Of a stretch of DNA of 10,978 nucleotides, positions 5,707 through 10,978 are shown one piece after another. The position numbers were made by a program, and so were the translations under genes. Position 1 is the first letter of the stretch, and the number at the start of each line of letters is the position of its first letter. This stretch comes from an uncultured Bacillota bacterium (GTDB taxonomy: Bacteria > Bacillota > Clostridia > Peptostreptococcales > Anaerovoracaceae): contig CAMOZS010000043.1 in assembly GCA_946631075.1 (NCBI GenBank), positions 1 through 10,978 of the forward strand. Direction: 5' to 3'. Under the pieces are notes generated by a model that had not been told where the DNA came from, did no database searches, and was given only the letters and a program-made list of their open reading frames with translations.

Positions 5707-8583
5707 TTACGCCATGCCGCCATTGCTGCCGGTGATCATATGGATCAGGCTGTTGAGAATATTGTCAATGAAAGCTGCCGCGTCACTGGTCGGCGCAAGC
5801 AGTTTGATGCCGATTCCGGCAAGCTCCAGAGCAAAGATGATGCAGAGGATGATCAGGATGATCATCAGGATGGTACGTCCTACGCCGCCCTTGGCCGGGG
5901 CCTCGTCCTCGTATTCCTCCTCGCCGAAGGTATCTTCGACTTCCGCTGCCTTCCTGGCCTTCTTGTTCTCCTTGGCCTGGCGCTTCATTTCTCTTGCTCT
6001 CTCTTTATCCCGCTTCTTCTGTTCCTTCGGGGACAGGTTCTCTTCTTCCGCGGGGACTTCTTCCGTCAGGGCCTCGTTGACTTCCTGTCTGGACATGGGT
6101 ACGACCATGGTGTCTTCCAGTCCGGGCTTCTCCTCGGAGAGAGCTTCCTGGGCCAGAGCTTCCGCCTGAGCGGCCTCTGTCTGCAGGACTTCTTCCTGCA
6201 GGATTTCTTCTGCCTGGGGCAGTTCTTCCGCTGCGGCCTGGACCTCTTCTGCCAGGGTCTGAGCCTGAGGCAGTTCCTCCGCCGCGGCCTGAGCCTGAGC
6301 AGCCTCTTCTTCCAGGGCAACCAAAGCCTGCGCCATGGACGCATCTGCCTGTGGCGCTTCATATGGAATATCCGCCGCCGTTTCAAATACGGATTCCGTC
6401 GGCGGCTCAAATCCCGGTTCTTCTTCTATTATTTCAGGCTGGGCCGGAACTTCCGCTACTTCCGGAACTTCCGGGAACGCCGGCTCTTCTGCAACTGCCG
6501 GCGCTTCTGCAACTTCCGGCTGGGCAGGAGCAGTTGATCCGGAGATGCTGGCGAACTGGCTGAGCAGGTCGTCGATCTCACTCATCTGATCCTTGAATTC
6601 CATCTCTCTGGGATCCGCCGCCGGCGCCGGCTCTGCCGTCTCCGGATGGAGATCCTGGCGGGAGATCTCCTTGGTGGAATCGATATCCGCCATCAGATCG
6701 TCCTTGCTGACCACTCTGGTGTGTCCCAGATCCGGTTCCGCTGCCTCTTCGGCCCGGGCCTTGATCTCGTCAGCATCCGGGAAATCCGCGAAGAAGTTCT
6801 CTCTGGCTCTGGCCATCTCGTCGATCTGGCTCTGTGTCTTCCGGTGAGCTTCCTCGATCTCCTCCGCCGCTGTGGCGACCGGCTCCGCTGCCGGAGCGGG
6901 CTCTGCTGCTTCCGGAGCAGGTTCTGCAACTGCCGGAGCGGGTTCCGCTACAGGCTCTGCTGCCGGGATCTCCGCTTCCTGTACTGCAGGCTTCTCTTCC
7001 TGGGCCGGAGCGATCTCCGTCTGCGGGATCACAACAGGGCGGGTCGCTCTGTCGTCCACATTCTGGGTCGTTTCTCCCGGCGTGATGGTATCTGAAAATC
7101 TGCCGCTTCTGATTCCTGCCAAAGCAGCCTTGATCTTAGCTTCTTCTTCTTCGCGCATCCGCGCTGTCTGTGCGAGAGCGTCCTTGACCTGGGCTTCTAC
7201 CGCGGTGGTCTTGCTCTCTCTTGCCCTGCGCTGGGCCTCCAGAGCGTCCTTCTGGGCTCTGGCTTCTTCTTCATGACGGCGTCTTGCCTGTTCTTCTCTG
7301 AATCTGGCTTCTTCCTGGGCCGCCATCCTGGCTTCCTGCTGGGCCCGGATCCTGGCTGCTTCACGGGCCGCGTTCAGCTCCGCTTCCGCCTTCAGGCGGG
7401 CTTCCTCTTCAGCCTTTCTGGCTGCCTCGGCCTCTGCCTTGGCTCTGGCCTCCGCTTCAGCCTTGGCCCTGGCTTCCTCCTCCGCCTTCCGGCGGGCTTC
7501 CTCAGCCAGTCTCTGTTCCTCTAACTGACGGGCAGCCTGCTCCTGCTCGGCCTTCCTGGCGGCGATCGCCTCCAGGTGAGCCGCTTCAGCGGCTGCTCTG
7601 CGGCGGGCCTGCTCTTCTGTGCGCTGACGGATCTCTTCTTCCTCCGCCAGACGGATCTCCTCAGCGGCTGCCGCGCTGGCTTCCTCTTCGCTGTTCAGTC
7701 TGTCGATCTCGGCCTTCTTCTTCGCCTCTGCCTCAGCTCTGGCTTCTTCCAATGCCTTGGCTCTGGCTTCTTCCTCTGCCTTCTGCCGGGCCCGCTGCTT
7801 CTCCTGAGCTTCGATCCTGGCCAGGACATCGCTCTCCAGGGGCTTGGGCTCATAGAGCTTCACTGCCCCTTCCTTCTCGAGGAATTCGTCCATGGTCATC
7901 TCTTCCTGTCTGGAATCGAATCTCTCCGCGGCGATCTGATCTGCCTTCGACTGTTCTCTGCCGATGGTGCCGGATCCTTTGATCTTCTCATATTCTCTGT
8001 CCAGGAGCTCCTGGAACTCTGCATTCTTCCTGCTGAATGTATGGAATCTCCCCAGCTCGCCAAGAGCGGACTCTTCGACCGGCGCCGGCTCTGAAGCTGC
8101 CGCCTCTCTGGCTTCCTTCACTTCCTCCGCGGGCACTACCCTGTCGAAGATCTCGGCCACCCGGATCCCCTCCGATGATTTAGTCTCCTTCTTCGGGGGC
8201 TCCGCCGGTCTTCTGACCTCCGCTCTTCTGGGTACTACGTCCGGGACCTTATCGGGATCTGTATTCCAGTCAAAATCGATGTCCTCGGTCTTCTCGACGA
8301 CATTGCTGTCCGGATATTCGGAAACATCCCACCGCATCTCCTCGAGGAAGGGCTTCCTGGGCGCTTCCTGGACGGGCGCTGCCGGTTTCTCAGGCTCCGC
8401 CTTGGGGGCGGCCGGTACTTCCGGGGCCTTCGGCGCTGCCGGCTCTTCCACCTTCGGGGCCGCAGCCTTAGGCTCTTCCTGAGGGGCCGCAGCCTCGGGC
8501 TGCTCCTCTACCTGTCTTGTTCCGCAGTGAAAACAGAAAATAGCGTCATCGGGCAGTTCAGTTCCGCAATGTTTACAAAGCAT
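5707..8583 (-). CDS. Zinc-ribbon, Ala/Glu-rich helical, single-TM anchored protein
   Basis: Function unknown; 958 residues. An N-terminal zinc ribbon has CxxC pairs at Cys3/Cys6 and Cys17/Cys20 (MLCKHCG, FCFHCG). A Pro/Ala/Glu linker runs to about 75, followed by a less repetitive stretch (80-255). A very long Ala/Glu/Arg/Lys helix covers about 250-490, TolA-like in composition. Next are Pro-Ala repeats (540-570) and a Glu/Ala/Gln-rich zone (690-820). A strongly basic segment (852-880) and an acidic patch (881-894) precede one TM helix at about 904-928. About 30 residues follow, including an amphipathic helix. With no signal peptide, the bulk should be cytoplasmic, anchored from the C-terminus. 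The ATG at 8581-8583 has AGGAGG 5 bases upstream; the gene ends with tandem TAA codons. It is the first gene of a unit with the UPF0182 gene. The zinc-ribbon is certain; the rest resembles no named family I can recall. Confidence 0.92.
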   Translation of the reverse strand: MLCKHCGTELPDDAIFCFHCGTRQVEEQPEAAAPQEEPKAAAPKVEEPAAPKAPEVPAAPKAEPEKPAAPVQEAPRKPFLEEMRWDVSEYPDSNVVEKTEDIDFDWNTDPDKVPDVVPRRAEVRRPAEPPKKETKSSEGIRVAEIFDRVVPAEEVKEAREAAASEPAPVEESALGELGRFHTFSRKNAEFQELLDREYEKIKGSGTIGREQSKADQIAAERFDSRQEEMTMDEFLEKEGAVKLYEPKPLESDVLARIEAQEKQRARQKAEEEARAKALEEARAEAEAKKKAEIDRLNSEEEASAAAAEEIRLAEEEEIRQRTEEQARRRAAAEAAHLEAIAARKAEQEQAARQLEEQRLAEEARRKAEEEARAKAEAEARAKAEAEAARKAEEEARLKAEAELNAAREAARIRAQQEARMAAQEEARFREEQARRRHEEEARAQKDALEAQRRARESKTTAVEAQVKDALAQTARMREEEEAKIKAALAGIRSGRFSDTITPGETTQNVDDRATRPVVIPQTEIAPAQEEKPAVQEAEIPAAEPVAEPAPAVAEPAPEAAEPAPAAEPVATAAEEIEEAHRKTQSQIDEMARARENFFADFPDADEIKARAEEAAEPDLGHTRVVSKDDLMADIDSTKEISRQDLHPETAEPAPAADPREMEFKDQMSEIDDLLSQFASISGSTAPAQPEVAEAPAVAEEPAFPEVPEVAEVPAQPEIIEEEPGFEPPTESVFETAADIPYEAPQADASMAQALVALEEEAAQAQAAAEELPQAQTLAEEVQAAAEELPQAEEILQEEVLQTEAAQAEALAQEALSEEKPGLEDTMVVPMSRQEVNEALTEEVPAEEENLSPKEQKKRDKERAREMKRQAKENKKARKAAEVEDTFGEEEYEDEAPAKGGVGRTILMIILIILCIIFALELAGIGIKLLAPTSDAAAFIDNILNSLIHMITGSNGGMA
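6212..6291 (-). repeat. Duplicated 29-bp unit, period 51 bp, inside the zinc-ribbon gene
   Basis: Two copies of a 29-base stretch (6212-6240 and 6263-6291) differ at only a few positions. On the minus strand they encode the peptide AAAEELPQA twice (about residues 765-773 and 782-791). This suggests local in-frame duplication within the acidic Ala/Glu/Gln-rich zone. Confidence 0.6.
7378..7497 (-). repeat. Five tandem 24-bp units coding an 8-residue helix repeat
   Basis: Residues 363-402 of the zinc-ribbon protein read as five consecutive octapeptides: ARRKAEEE, ARAKAEAE, ARAKAEAE, AARKAEEE, ARLKAEAE. The DNA repeats with a 24-base period and synonymous changes. The eight-residue step is not a canonical heptad; Glu and Arg/Lys spacing allows i to i+4 salt bridges along one helix. 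Confidence 0.75.
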
Positions 8584-8641
8584 AGGGTCCTCCTGTGTTT
8601 GGTCTGTATTCTAACCTCTTATGGGCACACTTCTCATAAAT

Positions 8642-8677
8642 ATCACTTATTATACACCAGATTCCAAGGTTTTTCTA
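8642..8677 (-). promoter_or_regulatory. Sigma-A-type promoter of the zinc-ribbon/UPF0182 unit
   Basis: On the minus strand a perfect TATAAT (8649-8654) lies 17 bases after TAGAAA (8672-8677), which matches four of six bases of TTGACA. Transcription should start near 8642, giving a leader of about 60 bases before the ATG at 8583. The rest of the gap 8584-8779 holds only the ribosome site and the permease terminator. Confidence 0.7.
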
Positions 8678-8699
8678 CCTTTTCTTCAAAATAATGGGA

Positions 8700-8737
8700 T
8701 AAAAAGGAGGCTGCCGCATCTGACCGATGCGGCAGCC
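8700..8737 (-). terminator. Intrinsic terminator of the permease gene
   Basis: A perfect 12-bp stem, GGCTGCCGCATC (8709-8720) with GATGCGGCAGCC (8726-8737), has a 5-base loop. On the minus strand it is followed by TCCTTTTTA. It lies 42 bases past the permease stop codon and insulates the next promoter. Confidence 0.93.
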
Positions 8738-8779
8738 CTGTGTTCTGAATACAGTTTATCAAAATCGCTCTGCCAGCCT

Positions 8780-10138
8780 TTACTCGTCGAAGGTCATCTC
8801 CGGCGGAAGCTCCTTGAAGCCCTTGGTCTTGATCAGCAGATAAACGAATCCGATGGCCAGCCAGATGGTTCCCAGGATCTTGGCTCCCTTGCCGACGAAG
8901 ATGAAGGCGATGGCCAGGATGACCGCTCCCAGGATGGGCAGGACCATGTACATGATCTTGTTCTTAGCTCCGTCCCGCAGCCCTTCATGGCGGTAGAAGT
9001 GCATGTAGACGGAGATGTTGACCATGACGAATCCCAGGATACAGCCGTAGGAGACCAGCTCAGCCGCACCCATCAGGTTGTCGGCGTAGAAGATGCCGGT
9101 GCATCCGATGACCGATACCAGAAGGATATTGTAGGTCGGCGTATGGAACTTGGGAGAAATGTGTCCGAAGAATTTCTTGGGCAGGATGTTGTCCCGGCCC
9201 ATGCCCAGAAGCAGGCGGGAGACTGCTCCCATGCCGGCCATGGCGCAGACCAGAGACGCGCAGTTATCGACCACGAAGAAGATGTCGGCCATGAAGTCGT
9301 ATCCGATGGCCGGGTAGAACTCGAAGATGCCCGTATCCGGATCCTGGATCTGGGTGACCGCGTCAGGCCAGGCGATGTTCAGGCAGTAGGCCGTGATGAA
9401 GAAGATGATGCCGGCTCCCAGGCAGACGCCCATGATGGCCGGGGTCATGGCCTTTTCCGGATCCTTGGTCTCCTCCGCCATGGTGGTCACCGCGTCAAAT
9501 CCAACAAAGGATACGCACAGGATGGCAGACGCTTCCAGAACTGCCTTGAAATCGAAGGTCTCCGGGTTGAAGAAGGCAACTGCCGAGAATACATGGCCGG
9601 CCCCGTTTCCTCCGCTGACATAGTAGACGCAGAGGATGATGGTGGCCAGGGTAAAGGCCAGCTGGGCGATGATGATGATGGTATCGATCATGGAAGCTGT
9701 CTTGGCTCCGATGATATTGACCACCGCTCCGAAAGCAGCCAGTACGACAACGATGACCCATACCGGGATAGCCGGGAAATACTCATTGATATAGATGCCC
9801 AGGAGCAGGTAGCAGACCATAGGCAAAAGCAGGTAGTCCAGCATCATGACCCAGCCGGTCAGGAAGCCGATATGGGGCTGGACGGATTTGTTGACGTAGA
9901 CATAGGCGGACCCGGCCGTAGGATAGGCCTTGACCATCCGGGTATAGCTGTATGCCGTTACCGTCATCAGCAGGGTGGTGATCAGCAGGGCCAGAGGATA
10001 CATGCCTCCGGTCGCCGGCGTCCAGATACCGTAGTAGTTAAAGACGACGGTCGGGGCCAGATAGGCCAGGCCGAAGCCGATCAGCAGGGGGACAGACAGG
10101 GTTCGTTTCAGCTGTCCCTGGTTCTGAAGTTCACTCAT
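8780..10138 (-). CDS. APC family amino acid/polyamine permease, PuuP-like
   Basis: Secondary transporter of the amino acid-polyamine-organocation superfamily that imports an amino acid or polyamine across the cytoplasmic membrane. It has 452 residues, the usual length, with about 12 hydrophobic segments. The pattern GFGLAYLAPTVVFNYYGI (21-38), YPTAGSAYVYV (72-82), FVGFDAVTTMAEET (211-224) and MGRDNILPKKFFGHISPKF (313-331) runs closely parallel to the E. coli putrescine importer PuuP as I remember it. Substrate cannot be fixed from this alone. I chose the ATG at 10136-10138 because AGGAGG lies 6 bases upstream. A frame starting at a TTG 8 codons earlier would contain the ribosome site itself and is rejected. 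It is monocistronic: its own promoter at 10167-10194 and its own terminator at 8700-8737. A YtcJ-like amidohydrolase lies upstream on the same strand, across a small plus-strand gene. Confidence 0.93.
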   Translation of the reverse strand: MSELQNQGQLKRTLSVPLLIGFGLAYLAPTVVFNYYGIWTPATGGMYPLALLITTLLMTVTAYSYTRMVKAYPTAGSAYVYVNKSVQPHIGFLTGWVMMLDYLLLPMVCYLLLGIYINEYFPAIPVWVIVVVLAAFGAVVNIIGAKTASMIDTIIIIAQLAFTLATIILCVYYVSGGNGAGHVFSAVAFFNPETFDFKAVLEASAILCVSFVGFDAVTTMAEETKDPEKAMTPAIMGVCLGAGIIFFITAYCLNIAWPDAVTQIQDPDTGIFEFYPAIGYDFMADIFFVVDNCASLVCAMAGMGAVSRLLLGMGRDNILPKKFFGHISPKFHTPTYNILLVSVIGCTGIFYADNLMGAAELVSYGCILGFVMVNISVYMHFYRHEGLRDGAKNKIMYMVLPILGAVILAIAFIFVGKGAKILGTIWLAIGFVYLLIKTKGFKELPPEMTFDE

Positions 10139-10166
10139 TGTGCACCTCCTTAAGCAAAACAAGATG

Positions 10167-10194
10167 ATAATAGCGTTTATTTGACATATGAAAA
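10167..10194 (-). promoter_or_regulatory. Probable promoter of the permease gene
   Basis: On the minus strand TTTTCA (10189-10194, four of six to TTGACA) is 16 bases from TATTAT (10167-10172, five of six to TATAAT). The predicted start is about 20-25 bases before the start codon, leaving a short leader that carries AAGGAGG. The surrounding AT-rich stretch offers other weak -10 choices, so the exact position is uncertain. Confidence 0.45.
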
Positions 10195-10208
10195 AATTAT
10201 GATAAACT
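10181..10208 (+). promoter_or_regulatory. Probable promoter of the small membrane protein gene
   Basis: A perfect TTGACA (10181-10186) is followed after 16 bases by TAAACT (10203-10208), four of six to TATAAT. It would give a leader of about 35 bases before the ATG at 10250. It overlaps the -35 region of the opposing permease promoter, so the two cannot be occupied independently. Confidence 0.45.
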
Positions 10209-10249
10209 TTTTTTATTCACAGCACCCAGAGCACCGGATGGAGGTCAAT

Positions 10250-10432
10250 ATGGATTCACGAAAAGTCGTCAATATCTTTTGCCTTTGCGTCGGCATAGCC
10301 GTCTTTCTGCTTGCCGTCGTCGGTGCCACCGGTGCCCTCTCCTTCATTTATCCCCAGAGGGTCTGGCTGCTCTTTTTCTTCTCATCCATAATCATTATCT
10401 GGTCGGGCCTGTCCCTTTGGCGCAGGCGGTAG
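10250..10432 (+). CDS. Small two-TM membrane protein, unknown function
   Basis: A 60-residue protein that I do not recognise. It starts MDSRKVVNIF and has two hydrophobic segments, about 6-33 and 38-57, joined by a short YPQR turn. It ends LWRRR, so the basic ends should both face the cytoplasm, forming a helical hairpin. The ATG at 10250-10252 has GGAGG 5 bases upstream (10240-10244). The frame stays open for 23 codons before this, but that stretch runs through the promoter and lacks a ribosome site, so the shorter form is preferred. It is the only plus-strand gene in the window. It diverges from the permease and converges on the amidohydrolase, with a hairpin immediately after its stop. A real gene is favoured by ribosome site, promoter and TM pattern, but its size leaves doubt. 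Confidence 0.62.
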   Translation: MDSRKVVNIFCLCVGIAVFLLAVVGATGALSFIYPQRVWLLFFFSSIIIIWSGLSLWRRR

Positions 10433-10451
10433 AAAGGCTGGGCCAGCCTTT
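10433..10451. terminator. Hairpin between convergent genes, weak bidirectional terminator
   Basis: AAAGGCTG (10433-10440) pairs with CAGCCTTT (10444-10451) around a 3-base loop. It lies between the stop of the small plus-strand gene and the stop of the minus-strand amidohydrolase. Each direction has only three or four Ts at the stem end (TTTG on plus, TTTCT on minus), so termination would be weak, but position and symmetry suit a shared terminator. Confidence 0.5.
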
Positions 10452-10465
10452 GCGCGAGCTCCGGC

Positions 10466-10978
10466 CTAGTTCCTCTCTACGGTCAGACTGCTGCTGATCT
10501 TTCGCGCCTGGCCTTCATAGATGACCAGGTCCGCGTCCACCTTAGCGATCTCTTCTGCCGGAGTTTCGAAGATATCTCTGTTCAGGACGACCAGGTTGGC
10601 CAGCTTGCCCGCCTCGATGGTCCCCATCCGGTCAAGAAGCCGCATCCTCAGAGCATTATTGTAGGTATATCCCCGGATCAGGTCGGTCAGGGGCAGTTTG
10701 GCTGTCTCCGGCGGGCGGACGCTGCCCGGATACTTTTCGGGATCAAGGGGCAGGAACATGTCCACTCTGGTCATGGCCGTCTGCATGCCGATGAAGGGGT
10801 TCGCCCGGATGGCTTCCTGGTAGGTGAAGACGTCGCTGGAATAGCCGACGATCCCGCCTCCGGCGATGATCTTGGTGAAATCGTACATCCGGTACCAGCG
10901 GTCTCCCAGGTATTCTCTGGCCACTTCGCCGAAGTATCCGCCGGACCAGTGGGTGGACCAGTCGATGAAGATGCCCAG
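10466..10978 (-). CDS. Amidohydrolase (YtcJ-like, Amidohydro_3 type), C-terminal part
   Basis: The last 170 residues of a metal-dependent hydrolase; the start lies beyond the right edge. The family hydrolyses amide or related C-N bonds, with the real substrate usually unknown. The visible part runs from LGIFIDWSTHWSGGYFGE through GGGIVGYSSDVF. There the Asp (about residue 49 of the visible part) stands where the metal/catalytic Asp of the TIM barrel is found. NPFIGMQTAMTR, LTDLIRGYTYNNALRM and MGTIEAGKLANLVVLNRDIF follow. The last is the typical closing segment in which the chain returns to the small beta domain, ending near DADLVIYEGQAR. The reading frame is open to the window end, so a start at the internal GTG near 10924 is not the true one. 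It is separated from the permease by the small plus-strand gene, and a shared substrate with the permease is possible but not shown. Confidence 0.9.
   Translation of the reverse strand: MGIFIDWSTHWSGGYFGEVAREYLGDRWYRMYDFTKIIAGGGIVGYSSDVFTYQEAIRANPFIGMQTAMTRVDMFLPLDPEKYPGSVRPPETAKLPLTDLIRGYTYNNALRMRLLDRMGTIEAGKLANLVVLNRDIFETPAEEIAKVDADLVIYEGQARKISSSLTVERN

Noticed and set aside
5536..6537. Plus-strand open frame of 333 codons spanning the UPF0182 start and zinc-ribbon 3' end
   Set aside because: It crosses two genes and its Phe/Arg/Leu-rich C-terminal part is the reverse of the Glu/Ala repeats. It is a composition artefact.
8621..10153. Plus-strand open frame of 510 codons opposite the permease
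   Set aside because: It runs through the permease terminator and ribosome site, and its translation is Asp/Gly/His-rich without family features. The minus strand has a clear APC transporter.
10139..10162. Longer permease start eight codons upstream (TTG)
   Set aside because: It would translate the AGGAGG ribosome site as part of the protein; the ATG at 10138 has ideal spacing.

Overview
The window looks like chromosome of a Gram-positive anaerobe of the Clostridia (Bacillota), moderately GC-rich. The basis is strong AGGAGG-type ribosome sites, a UPF0182 membrane protein, a long glutamine-synthetase-family protein of the kind I associate with clostridia, and compact intrinsic terminators. Assignment below class level is not possible from the sequence. 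I see no transposase, integrase, CRISPR array, rRNA or tRNA.

Layout: six of the seven genes run on the minus strand. In their direction of transcription (right to left) they are: the C-terminal 170 residues of a YtcJ-like amidohydrolase (10466-10978, entering from the right edge); a PuuP-like amino acid/polyamine permease (8780-10138) with its own terminator at 8700-8737; a two-gene unit driven from a good promoter at 8649-8677, made of a 958-residue zinc-ribbon/alanine-glutamate-rich helix/single-TM protein (5707-8583) and a UPF0182 seven-TM protein with a TTG start (2703-5663), closed by a hairpin terminator at 2613-2650; then a 638-residue glutamine-synthetase-family enzyme (680-2596) and, 18 bp later, seryl-tRNA synthetase serS (1-661, cut by the left edge). 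A 60-residue two-TM membrane protein (10250-10432) lies alone on the plus strand, divergent from the permease and convergent with the amidohydrolase. Its promoter sits face to face with the permease promoter.

How the genes may work together: the zinc-ribbon protein and the UPF0182 protein look co-transcribed and both are membrane-anchored, one with about 900 cytoplasmic residues and the other with about 600 predicted extracellular residues. This makes a candidate membrane complex of unknown function and is the most interesting part of the window. The glutamine-synthetase-like enzyme has Ala where GlnA enzymes have the glutamate-site Asn, and a PuuP-like importer lies a few genes away, so a gamma-glutamyl-polyamine role is possible but unproven. 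The leader of that gene holds the terminator hairpin almost against its ribosome site, leaving no room for a promoter between them; it is therefore read through, attenuated, or transcribed from a promoter I cannot see.

Intergenic gaps are short: 662-679, 2597-2702, 5664-5706, 8584-8779, 10139-10249 and 10433-10465. None exceeds 300 bases. Several very long plus-strand open frames lie opposite the real genes and are treated as shadows.
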